Source: Alkalicoccus daliensis
GTDB lineage: Bacteria; Bacillota; Bacilli; Bacillales; Salisediminibacteriaceae
Assembly: GCF_900103955.1 (NCBI RefSeq)
Contig: NZ_FNIL01000015.1
Coordinates: forward strand, 1-64,000
Length of the DNA stretch: 64,000 bases
Reading direction: 5' to 3'
Made by a program: the position numbers and the translations under genes. Under the pieces are notes generated by a model. The model was not told where the DNA came from, ran no database searches, and saw nothing but the letters and a program-made list of their open reading frames with translations. Of this stretch, positions 33,568-41,741 are shown piece by piece (within the stretch, counting starts at the first letter, position 1; each line of letters starts with the position of its first letter).

Positions 33568-35372
33568 GAAATCAAAACAGTATAGGAGTAATTAATAAAG
33601 TATTTCCAAATAAAATAGTAATGGAAATTTCTAATTCTAATAAACTTATTCATAATTATAAAGGCGATCTATATACTTTTGCCGGAATAAATAATTTCAT
33701 AACCATCTATCAATCTAATTCTAATAAATTTATTTACCAAGTAATTGGTTTATATGAACAAGAAAACCCGATTGTGGATGATGAAATGTCTAAATTTAAA
33801 GAGAAGCTATACTTTGAAGCAGTTCCTCTAGGTGAAATCGAAAATCAAACGTTTAATTTCGGTTTATCAAAATTCCCTATGGTAGGAGATTCAGTCTTTT
33901 TAACACTAATTGAAGATGTCAATTCAATCTTAAGATTAAATGATAAAGAGAGTTATTCAATAACTTTAGGGAAAATGGCTTCTTTTGACAGTTATTATCC
34001 CCAATTAAATATAGACAGTTTGTTTTCTCATCATACAAGTGTTTTAGGTAATACAGGCTCAGGTAAGTCAACAACTGCTAGAAAGCTGATAGCTGAAGTT
34101 ATCAATAAACTTAGTACAAATACTGAGGTAAATAATGCTAATTTTATAATATTCGATGTGCACGATGAGTATGAGTCTATTCCTCTTGACTATTTAAACA
34201 GAATAGATGTTGAAAAAGAATTATCTATACCTATAGAATCATTGAACAAAGAAGACTGGATTAATTTAGTTCAACCTTCACCTGGGGTGCAACTCCCAGT
34301 CTTAATGAATGGTTTAAGACTAGGAAATTTAATGAGTTCAAGTTCAAATTTCAAAGATTGGATAAATGCTTATTGTGCCTTATTTATGTATGAAAATGTA
34401 CATACTGATGTAGTAGGTAAAAGAGCCAAAATAATAAAATTGTTAGAAGCTGTTAAAGACAATGGTATTAATCAGCAACTACAAAATTATAATTCGCAAT
34501 ATGCGAATTTTAGAAGTGGAGATGAAGAGTCATTTAAAAGAGTTATCAAAGAATTTATAAAGAAACTTTCAGGCTATGAGTATGAAGAATGTAAATCAAT
34601 TATTGAAGAATCGATAGGAGAAGCTGATTGCACGGTAACAAGTTTATCTTATCTCGAAACAGGAATCGATATGGTGCTTCTATTTGAAGAGATTAGAGGT
34701 AACGATCAAGCTAGGTCTCATTGCTCTACTCTTATGACGCGTATTGAGAACTTGATTTCCACTTACAAAAACACCTTATTTGATAATAGTCCGCACAAAT
34801 TAAAAACATATTCTAATGTTATGAAATTTGAAAAAGGTTTTACAGTATTTAAAATTTCAAGCTTAGATGATACTGATTTGACCTTTTTCACAAGTTATTT
34901 TTTAAGAATATTATATTCTAAGCAAAAGCAAATTCGAAAAAGTGATAAAAATATAAATAATATGTACCACATTGTATTAGATGAGGCACATAAATATATA
35001 CACGAAAGAAATTTTGAAGATTCCATCTATTCGTTGAGGATGTTTGAACAAATTGCTAAAGAAGGAAGAAAGTTCGGGATATTTATGATTCTTGTTAGTC
35101 AAAGACCAGGTGAACTTTCAAAAACAGTTTTATCACAATGTAATAACTTTATTTTGCATCGTATAAGAAATAATATCGATTTAGATCAAATGAGAAAGAG
35201 TATTCCATATCTTACCGAATCTCAACTTACAAGAATATCTTTTCTCAGAACAGGAAGTGCTTTATTAGTAGGAGAAGCATTTTCTATTCCTATGGAAATA
35301 ATTATTGATGGTAACGACCAGGGGAGCTCTTCATCAACTTTACCTCCTTCTAAGGCATGGAAAATGAAATAA
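33564..35372 (+). CDS. HerA-like hexameric ATPase/translocase of a SIR2-HerA defence cassette
   Basis: The protein has 602 residues. An N-terminal HAS-barrel-like region (about 1-135) precedes the FtsK/HerA-type RecA core. Walker A GNTGSGKST is at 162-170, FDVHDEYESIP follows (acidic motif), Walker B HIVLDEAHKYI has Asp473-Glu474, and KEGRKFGIFMILVSQRPGELSKTVLSQCNNFILHRI carries the sensor and arginine-finger-like segment. In characterised SIR2-HerA systems this ATPase assembles with SIR2 and controls its NADase activity. No NurA nuclease gene is adjacent, so a DNA-end-processing HerA-NurA role is unlikely. Base composition is as A+T-rich as the SIR2 gene. Confidence 0.9.
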   Translation: MRNQNSIGVINKVFPNKIVMEISNSNKLIHNYKGDLYTFAGINNFITIYQSNSNKFIYQVIGLYEQENPIVDDEMSKFKEKLYFEAVPLGEIENQTFNFGLSKFPMVGDSVFLTLIEDVNSILRLNDKESYSITLGKMASFDSYYPQLNIDSLFSHHTSVLGNTGSGKSTTARKLIAEVINKLSTNTEVNNANFIIFDVHDEYESIPLDYLNRIDVEKELSIPIESLNKEDWINLVQPSPGVQLPVLMNGLRLGNLMSSSSNFKDWINAYCALFMYENVHTDVVGKRAKIIKLLEAVKDNGINQQLQNYNSQYANFRSGDEESFKRVIKEFIKKLSGYEYEECKSIIEESIGEADCTVTSLSYLETGIDMVLLFEEIRGNDQARSHCSTLMTRIENLISTYKNTLFDNSPHKLKTYSNVMKFEKGFTVFKISSLDDTDLTFFTSYFLRILYSKQKQIRKSDKNINNMYHIVLDEAHKYIHERNFEDSIYSLRMFEQIAKEGRKFGIFMILVSQRPGELSKTVLSQCNNFILHRIRNNIDLDQMRKSIPYLTESQLTRISFLRTGSALLVGEAFSIPMEIIIDGNDQGSSSSTLPPSKAWKMK

Positions 35373-35418
35373 ATAGGTTAACATAATCCCACATATTGGG
35401 AGCTAAAGAACTACAACT

Positions 35419-35452
35419 GCGGGAAGTGACTGAACAAAGTCTCACTTCCCGC
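35419..35452 (+). terminator. Strong hairpin after the HerA gene
   Basis: GCGGGAAGTGA pairs perfectly with TCACTTCCCGC around a 12-base loop. The sequence after it is not T-rich, so it may be a 3' stabilising stem or a weak terminator. Confidence 0.55.
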
Positions 35453-35537
35453 CCTGATCTGTCTGTATAAATTCACTTTTCGAAGTTTAAGTGATCTTTA
35501 GAGAAATAAGGAATTCTCCTTGAATGCTAAATACACC

Positions 35538-36329
35538 TTAAAAGAACTCATATAACCCCTTTACAAAATAATTGTAGTCCCATTCATTCATAATCCTTGC
35601 TCCGTAGCCTTTAAAGAAAAGCTCTTTGTCATTTTCAGTTTCAAAGGCCTTCGGTTTGGGACGTACCGCAAGCGAAACATCATACCGCGGGTCGCCATAA
35701 GATCCGCCACCCCAGTCAATTATTCCAGCTACTTTCCCATGATTGACTATTACATTGTCAATCGTAAAATCACCGTGGATTAATACCTGTTTTATTTCAG
35801 CGGGTTTTATCACCTTTATATGTTGCAACAATTCTGCATCTCCATCCACAGTGGAAGTCTTTAGGTTAATATCTGCTTGAGCCAGCATTTCGTCCAGCCA
35901 TGATTTTTCGTATATTAATTCACTTGGACATGGAGTTGAATGGACTTGAGCGAGTATTTTTCCGAAATTAAAGATAATTTCCTGCCTTTTCTCCTCAGCT
36001 ACTTCATTGGATAAAGCTGTTCTCACTGTTTCTCCCTCTATCAACTCGAATAACGCCCACGATTGATTGTTGGTTTCTTGTTCAACGAATTGATGAACGG
36101 TTGGAATCGGTAGGTTAGTAGCGGCTAAATGATTGAGGACGGACACTTCTCTGTTTAATGAAGTGTTATTTGGCATTCCTTTCGTTCTTTTAAGTACAAA
36201 AAAGCCGTTTTTACATTCAATTACCCCTACGTTCGAAGTATAACCTTGCCGCGGAAATGTAATGGACTTGATTGTGCCGACAAAGTCTTTTATTTCAGTT
36301 GGAATTTCATATATTTGTATGGGTTGCAA
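35538..36329 (-). CDS. Aminoglycoside phosphotransferase-family kinase
   Basis: This 263-residue APH/choline-kinase-fold protein starts at TTG 36329, seven bases after GAGGTG. The N-lobe shows VGVIECKNGFFVLKRTKG with the ATP Lys. LFELIEGETV is the hinge. VLIHGDFTIDNVIVN is the catalytic loop (Asp and Asn), and VAGIIDWGGGSYGDPRYDVSLAV is the metal motif. Members phosphorylate aminoglycosides, macrolides, homoserine, choline or fructosamine; the substrate cannot be deduced. Clinical resistance should not be inferred from the fold alone. Confidence 0.87.
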   Translation of the reverse strand: MQPIQIYEIPTEIKDFVGTIKSITFPRQGYTSNVGVIECKNGFFVLKRTKGMPNNTSLNREVSVLNHLAATNLPIPTVHQFVEQETNNQSWALFELIEGETVRTALSNEVAEEKRQEIIFNFGKILAQVHSTPCPSELIYEKSWLDEMLAQADINLKTSTVDGDAELLQHIKVIKPAEIKQVLIHGDFTIDNVIVNHGKVAGIIDWGGGSYGDPRYDVSLAVRPKPKAFETENDKELFFKGYGARIMNEWDYNYFVKGLYEFF

Positions 36330-36580
36330 TTAGATACACCTCAAGAAGTTAGAATGAATTATTAAGATTAATTCGATTTTGTTAATTGAAAATCCTTTTC
36401 GCGACTTGAATAAAAAAGGCGGCGAATTGTGCTTCAAAAAGTAGCTTCTCGCATTTAAAGTTTGGAAAAGTGAACATTTAAGAACGATCAATAATTTTCC
36501 TTAAATGATTATAAATAATTAACCTTATTGTAAAATAAATAATGGTATTCAATTACATTTCACAAGTTATCAGAACCATT
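36330..36580. other. Intergenic region, no gene
   Basis: About 250 A+T-rich bases upstream of the kinase gene; nothing beyond its probable promoter region. Confidence 0.3.
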
Positions 36581-36624
36581 AAAAAGAGAGAAGGGGACTG
36601 ATGGAAGCAACCTTCTCTCTTTTA
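36581..36624. terminator. Bidirectional hairpin
   Basis: AAAAGAGAGAAGG pairs with CCTTCTCTCTTTT around about 15 bases, with T-rich flanking on the right. No gene ends directly at it. Confidence 0.6.
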
Positions 36625-36896
36625 TTATTTTTAAAAAGCGACATATTTTTATTAATAGGCTAATCAATCATTTACTTAAAATTGCGGTAGAGAAGATAGG
36701 TTATATCTGGATCGTTCATTTAAAACGAAAAATCTTGTAAAATAAGCGGTTGGTGTTACTAAAATAAATAAGACCACAGCAGCTCGGATTTTTATTTTAT
36801 AATGCGCATTTCTCTACTCGGCCGGCAGTCATTTTAACAAAGTTTATCTTAATGACGAAAAACCTGCTGGCCAGCTGTACAGATCACGAAACCTCT
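36625..36896. other. Intergenic region, no gene
   Basis: About 270 bases without a supported gene or recognised signal, ahead of the 3' end of the phospholipase D gene. Confidence 0.3.
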
Positions 36897-38354
36897 CTAA
36901 TATGTGCTGAACCTGGTAACTTTCTGCAGGGTGTAAAGAAAGTATTTAAACGCAGGGTAGGAGGGGGCATACTCCTCATAGGCTGCTGTAAAAATGGCAT
37001 CCTCATTATTCCAGATGCGGTGAAAATAATCATCCACTTCTGTCATAATTTCCGTATCTGCCGGAGCGGTGACGCTGATATTGTTTTCCAGATTAAAATC
37101 ATCCAGGTTCCGTTTCGTAAAGTTTGCAGCCCCTGCAATAACATTTCCTACTTCTCCGCGGTCCGCATACAAAATTTTGGAGTGATACTGTTCGTCCTGG
37201 GTATCATACCAGCGGACGTTCATATTTTCTCCCCCGCGCCTTTTCAGTTCACTGGCTACGGGCAGGTTGGGAATACCAATTTTGTCCTGGCCGAATGCAT
37301 CCTGATTAGGATCCAAAATAATATTTACCGTGACGCCACGAGAAGCAGCGGTTAAAAGGCTTTCAATAATATTCCTGTCGGACAAGTAAAACAGGCCGCA
37401 CCAGATCGTATCGCCTTCTTCCGCAGCAGCAATGACTTTACGTAGTGCCTGCTTCGTTTTCCCTTCTGTAATCATCTGTGCCTGCACCGGCCTGTCTTCT
37501 TCCCCGCTCGATACGATCCATTCATCCAGCTCCTCTTCGGTGGGAAAACGGCTGAGATCACCATCGGAAAAGGCGGCTACTGCTTTTTCAGATTCCACGA
37601 TGTCCCGCAGCGTTTCTCCCTGCACCCTTATTCCAATATTGGAATGATGAGCACTTGCATCATGCGCATTGGCAGACGTAATAATGCCGGCATTTTCACT
37701 CACGATGGTTTTTCGGTGGTTTGCTTTTGTATTCGCGAGCTTTAAGTAAGAGCGGACTGTTGCATCGGGAGCGTCTTCTCCAAACACGTTCGGGAGCCAG
37801 CCGCTGCCGCTCTGGCCAAACCACTGCAGGCCGATCCGCCAGAATGCGGTATAAAAATAATTGGAATCTCTTAATCGGGTTAAATCTGTATAAATGACTT
37901 CTGCTCCTGCTGCTTCCAGAGGATCTATATGCGCAGACCTGTGAGAAAAATAAGTGGTATTGATCGGGTCGGTAATAAATACTACTTTCATCTCCGGATT
38001 TTCTTCCAGCCTTGCTTCAATACGGTCGGTAAATTCCCGGCTCAGCTCCGGAAAACTGCCGTCTTCTGTCGAAAAGTCATTCACTAAAAACATATCTATG
38101 ATTAAAAAGTGCTCCGCTTCGTCGATTAAAGCAAACACTTCTTCAAAAATTTCATGTTCATAAACTTCTTCGTTTTCTTCATTCAGATAAGTAAGGTCAT
38201 AGAGAAATGATATTTCTTCTTCTGCAATCATCCGGGCCTCCCCAAGGTAGCTTACGTTTTCCGGAAGAGGTTTCAGCTGATGATAGGCAATCACACCAAG
38301 ATACAATACGCCAAAAGCAGCGGCAGCGATCCACAGCTTTTTTTTCATAAACAA
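36897..38354 (-). CDS. Phospholipase D-family membrane-anchored protein (cardiolipin synthase-like)
   Basis: The 485-residue protein has an uncleaved-looking N-terminal anchor (about 7-24) and an extracytoplasmic or membrane-surface domain with two HKD motifs. The first is ANHRKTIVSENAG (His213, Lys215). The second is QYHSKILYADRGEVGNVIAGAANFT. GSTN-like asparagines follow each. PLD-family enzymes transfer phosphatidyl groups via a His intermediate; cardiolipin synthases have this architecture but usually with two membrane helices. The single anchor and the long acidic insertions make a phospholipase/transphosphatidylase of unknown substrate equally possible. GGAGCAG lies upstream of the start, and M3 is an alternative. 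Confidence 0.82.
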   Translation of the reverse strand: MFMKKKLWIAAAAFGVLYLGVIAYHQLKPLPENVSYLGEARMIAEEEISFLYDLTYLNEENEEVYEHEIFEEVFALIDEAEHFLIIDMFLVNDFSTEDGSFPELSREFTDRIEARLEENPEMKVVFITDPINTTYFSHRSAHIDPLEAAGAEVIYTDLTRLRDSNYFYTAFWRIGLQWFGQSGSGWLPNVFGEDAPDATVRSYLKLANTKANHRKTIVSENAGIITSANAHDASAHHSNIGIRVQGETLRDIVESEKAVAAFSDGDLSRFPTEEELDEWIVSSGEEDRPVQAQMITEGKTKQALRKVIAAAEEGDTIWCGLFYLSDRNIIESLLTAASRGVTVNIILDPNQDAFGQDKIGIPNLPVASELKRRGGENMNVRWYDTQDEQYHSKILYADRGEVGNVIAGAANFTKRNLDDFNLENNISVTAPADTEIMTEVDDYFHRIWNNEDAIFTAAYEEYAPSYPAFKYFLYTLQKVTRFSTY

Positions 38355-38754
38355 CTGCTCCTTTCGTTCAGGTGCTGTTAATTTAACGGATGTTTCAACG
38401 TTTGAAATGGAGCTTTCATAAATGATCCGCAGGCAAGGGACATAAACGACAACCAGTGAATTTTATCCTGAATAAAGAGAATTACAGGTATTATATTATG
38501 ATCGATGATTATCCATGTATTTGAAAAATACGTATAGGGAATGAAAAGGCAGTGTCTGGCGTTTTAAATCTTCGCCTTTGTAGAGGAAATTTTCGGCTCG
38601 AAGCACACCGGGCTCCTCTTCCAGCTTTCCTGAGACACAAGCGCCTCGCATAACCTCTTGCTACTGCGAAATGTCTGTAAATAGGAGGAAGGAATAATGC
38701 TGTCTTTTCCCTCGTGAAAACTGCAGTATTGTTTTTTCAAGCGTGCTCTCTTCC
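38355..38754. other. Intergenic region, no gene
   Basis: About 400 bases with no supported coding potential, leading into degenerate repeat copy C. Confidence 0.3.
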
Positions 38755-38820
38755 AGCATGGGAGAACTGAAAGCCTTCTCCGCGGGAAGTGAAGAAAAAA
38801 GAGCCGCAGGCTTCCTAAAA
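38755..38820. repeat. Dispersed non-coding repeat, copy C (degenerate, partial)
   Basis: CTTCTCCGCGGGAAGTGAAG and AAAAAAGAGCCGCAGGC (38775-38811) match the right end of copy B (28090-28125) with few changes, and its 5' side aligns weakly. Only the right-hand part of the repeat is preserved. Confidence 0.6.
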
Positions 38821-39073
38821 CAAAATGGGGCTTTAACTAAAATATTCATTTCCAGTTTGTATTCATCGAGCAGGTTAAAATGTTTTTACTTAGCATTTCG
38901 GAAAAATGCTGCTAGGCCACAGCCCAGTCACATTAAAAAAGAAATAGAAGACAGAATTACTGCCGATCTATTTCCTTTCATCTTTTGCTGATGATTTAAA
39001 AAGAATGATTTAGGGCATTCGTACCTGTAAATCCAGTTAGTTAAAACTTATATGTTCACAGATAGCTTGTTAA
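38821..39073. other. Intergenic region, no gene
   Basis: About 250 bases between repeat copy C and the possible small peptide gene; nothing recognised. Confidence 0.3.
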
Positions 39074-39139
39074 TTACTTTCTGCGATTCATAAATCTTCT
39101 TATCATTTTAAATACCATAAAAAACTTAAATATTTTCAT
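39074..39139 (-). CDS. Possible 21-residue cationic membrane peptide
   Basis: The minus strand carries a near-perfect ribosome site GGAGGTGAG (39143-39151), TAGC, and then ATG opening MKIFKFFMVFKMIRRFMNRR plus K and a stop. The peptide is alternately hydrophobic and basic, compatible with an amphipathic helix. No homologue is recognised, and conservation cannot be tested here. The quality of the ribosome site in a 1.1-kb gene-free stretch is the main support. Confidence 0.4.
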   Translation of the reverse strand: MKIFKFFMVFKMIRRFMNRRK

Positions 39140-39491
39140 GCTACTCACCTCCGTATCTGATACGTTTTCCTGTATTTGCGTATATGTGATTATTCCGGTT
39201 TTAATTTCTTCCTTACTTAATTCTTCGGTTCGCATGCGCCTATTCCTTTTCTATTGCCATATTTTTAATGGGTCAAACACAAGATGTATTAAAAGTACCT
39301 GGAGAAGAGGCTTCTCATGATGCTTCCTCTCCATAAAGGAATAGCCATTTGGAGTGTAAACATAACCAGGATGGAGGGTGTGCCGCTGATAATCTTAAAA
39401 TAACTGGCATAACTAATAAATCTGAGAGGTAGCAGTTTGAACGAGTGTTCCAGAGGTTTAAGATACCTCTGGGAAATCCGCCTGCGAGGAT
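39140..39491. other. Intergenic region with one hairpin
   Basis: CCAGAGGT and ACCTCTGG (39450-39472) form a perfect 8-bp stem with a 7-base loop just past the stop of the merR gene. No clear T tract follows. Nothing else was recognised. Confidence 0.4.
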
Positions 39492-40319
39492 CTATCTTTT
39501 AGTTGAGTTTTCCACCTTTATAGACAGTTTTATTAAGTATTTTTCTATTCCACTCACGGACAGTCCGTCCAGAAGGACATCTTCATAAAAATAGCTTGCC
39601 AGTGATAAATGATGCTTAGCGGCATAGTCCATCATTTGATTGTATGCTTCGAGCATATAATCATCTTGCACTTGATACGTGGTTAAATAGATACCTGCAT
39701 CCAGCTGCGCATTCGCTTTATCAGGATCTGCTATCCGTGTGAATAGGGAGGAGGAGCTGTTCATCAGGGTTTCTTCAGTATATGTTTGTTTTTTTTCTAT
39801 CATCCATCCCGGGCTGCGGCTTGATGGTACTTCTAATTGCTCTAACTGTTGATAGTGGAAGAACATAGAGTCGACGATATCTTTTTCATTGTGAAGCGGC
39901 TTTAGTGGAGTTTGAATTAAATAGCTCGTTTCGCGTTCCTCCAGAATGATTTCCCCTGCCGGAACACGCAAAGCTTCTTGCGTGTCCCCTGTTTTTTTCA
40001 GCACCTGGTCCTGTCTTTGCTGCAGCTTTTTTATTTTATGATCCAGCTCTTCTTTTTTATGATTTAGCAAGTCGAGCAGTGCTTCAGGGGACCGTTTATC
40101 TAAATAGTCTTTTATTTCTTTCAAAGGCATATCCAATTCTTTCAGTGTCGTGATGACATTGAACACTTCGACCTGAAAGGGAGAATAATACCGGTAACCA
40201 TTTGTTTCCACGATTTCTGGAGAAAAAATCCCCACTTTGTCGTAATAAAAAAGAGTATCTTTTTTTATCCCTATTAATTTAGCGAATTGGCCAGTAGTGA
40301 GGTAAGGCCCATTTTTCAT
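39492..40319 (-). CDS. MerR-family regulator with effector-binding C-terminal domain
   Basis: The protein has 275 residues. The MerR winged helix is at about 5-75 ([72 protein letters not shown]). A coiled coil (about 80-110) and a roughly 150-residue GyrI-like/BmrR-type ligand domain follow. It is divergent from a GAP-family membrane protein gene. The 78-base gap carries a 19-bp-spacer promoter with a palindrome, the classical MerR-activated arrangement. The ligand is unknown; multidrug-type organic cations are common for this domain. Confidence 0.88.
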   Translation of the reverse strand: MKNGPYLTTGQFAKLIGIKKDTLFYYDKVGIFSPEIVETNGYRYYSPFQVEVFNVITTLKELDMPLKEIKDYLDKRSPEALLDLLNHKKEELDHKIKKLQQRQDQVLKKTGDTQEALRVPAGEIILEERETSYLIQTPLKPLHNEKDIVDSMFFHYQQLEQLEVPSSRSPGWMIEKKQTYTEETLMNSSSSLFTRIADPDKANAQLDAGIYLTTYQVQDDYMLEAYNQMMDYAAKHHLSLASYFYEDVLLDGLSVSGIEKYLIKLSIKVENSTKR

Positions 40320-40332
40320 ATATATCTTCTCC

Positions 40333-40363
40333 TTGACTATAGAGTTACTCCATACTTTATTGT
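40333..40363 (+). promoter_or_regulatory. MerR-type promoter with 19-bp spacer
   Basis: TTGACT (40333-40338), exactly 19 bases, and TATTGT (40358-40363). The spacer contains TATAGAGTTACTCCATA (40338-40354), an imperfect palindrome. Long spacers with a central dyad are the hallmark of MerR-activated promoters, so the divergent membrane protein gene is the likely target. Confidence 0.65.
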
Positions 40364-40397
40364 AACATGAGTAACTTTAAATAAAGGAGATAAAATC

Positions 40398-41066
40398 ATG
40401 TTAACTTTAGAACTAGTTTGGACACTTACAGGATTGGCGACTTTGGATGCTCTGGTCACCTCTACTCTTTATGTGGTGATCGTGATGCTGCTCACTGCCC
40501 GGCGACCTGCAGCCACCAGTATCTCCTATGCCTTCGGGGCACTGGGGTCATTCTTTGTGCTGACAATGCTCCTGTACTTCGGGTCAAGCTACATGGCGGA
40601 AATGATGAATACCTTTACGTTTTGGGTGCGCAGTATCGTGGTCTTCGCCGCCGCAGGTTTTTTTGTGTATCTGGGTATTAAGCGCTTCAAGTCCCGACCA
40701 CGCCACGGAATGAAACTTCCTGGTTGGGTGAACCCTTGGACAGCCTTTCCTTTTGGCATTTTATTGATGCTTATGGACATTCCCTTCTCTTTTCCGATGT
40801 TTTTAGCAGTGGAACGTCTGGTGGAATTAGAGATTACTCCTCAGATTGCTTCCCTTACACTGTTCGTTTATACATTGGTGAGTAGTTTGCCCACAGTGCT
40901 CCTTATTGGGGTGGGGCTGATTTTCCGGAGACGGGCTCAAAACTTCCTTCAGCGGCTTTTAAACCGTTTTACCAGCGGATACGCGAAGGCAAGCTGGAGG
41001 ATTGCTTTCATTCATTTCAGTCTGTCGGCATTCTGCCTGAGTCTGCTGATTGTGATGATCCGGTAA
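40398..41066 (+). CDS. GAP-family (Sap-like) six-helix membrane protein
   Basis: The 222-residue protein has about six membrane helices. The GAP/Sap (sulfolipid-1-addressing-protein-like) layout resembles LysE-type small transporters: an ALVTSTLYVVIVMLL start, a YLGIKRFKSRPRHGMKLPGW loop with basic residues, and PWTAFPFGILLMLMDIPFSFPMFLAV. Actinobacterial relatives help export glycolipids; the substrate here is unknown. AAAGGAGAT precedes ATG 40398. Control by the divergent MerR regulator suggests an efflux or envelope response role. Confidence 0.7.
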   Translation: MLTLELVWTLTGLATLDALVTSTLYVVIVMLLTARRPAATSISYAFGALGSFFVLTMLLYFGSSYMAEMMNTFTFWVRSIVVFAAAGFFVYLGIKRFKSRPRHGMKLPGWVNPWTAFPFGILLMLMDIPFSFPMFLAVERLVELEITPQIASLTLFVYTLVSSLPTVLLIGVGLIFRRRAQNFLQRLLNRFTSGYAKASWRIAFIHFSLSAFCLSLLIVMIR

Positions 41067-41533
41067 CAGCTTTCGGCTGCAATTCAAAGGCACCTCCATG
41101 AAAAATTGCAGGGGGAGCAGTGGGTGCCCTGCAGGAAAAGTCAGCCCCGGAACATTATCTGCACCAGGGATGGCGTCAGTGCTGGCTAACCCAAGCTGTT
41201 TCGGGGAAAACTGTGCCGTTGACATACGCTGTCGAAAAATGAGAAAAGGGACAAGACCGGCAGAACACAATGACATGATTAGGTTCGAGATGGATGGAAT
41301 AGCCTGTATGCGGACAGATAACGATTTGTAAACGATTCGAATGTTAATTCAAGAGTTTGGCTTCTTCAGATAAATTTCAAGCATTTTAAGGAAGAAGCGA
41401 TTAAATGAGATTGTAGTTTCTCTAATAAAACTTACATGAGGGATTAAGTTAGTGAAATTTATTAGATGAGCCAATTTTATATTCTGAACCAAGAGGCTTT
41501 AAACCCGAAAACTAAGAAGCTACCTAAAATCTA
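41067..41533. other. Intergenic region, no gene
   Basis: About 470 bases between the GAP-family gene and fbp. Short ORFs on both strands lack ribosome sites. Confidence 0.3.
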
Positions 41534-41571
41534 AGAGAGAAGAGGCTGCGACCATTACCTTTTCTCTTTTT
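41534..41571 (+). terminator. Probable intrinsic terminator
   Basis: AGAGAAGAGG pairs with CCTTTTCTCT, with one mismatch, around 12 bases, followed by TTTTTTG. It lies well upstream of fbp. Confidence 0.55.
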
Positions 41572-41741
41572 TGTCTGTAAAAGTTTTCTGTCAATTTGAC
41601 TAGCTACTCTACCGTATCTGATTTAAACTAAAGGTAGAGAGAAAACCCCTTCTTATACATAGAACTGGGGAAAATGAATGTTATAAAGAAAGATTTTCCT
41701 TAAATTAAAACTGAAGTAAAAAGGATAAAGGGGGTTTCCGG

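Noticed and set aside
32437-35372. Reading the HerA gene as a HerA-NurA DNA repair pair
   Set aside because: The partner gene has SIR2 motifs, not a NurA nuclease, and no NurA is adjacent.
35538-36329. Possible antibiotic resistance determinant
   Set aside because: Only the general APH fold is visible; many such kinases act on choline, homoserine or other metabolites, so resistance is not claimed.
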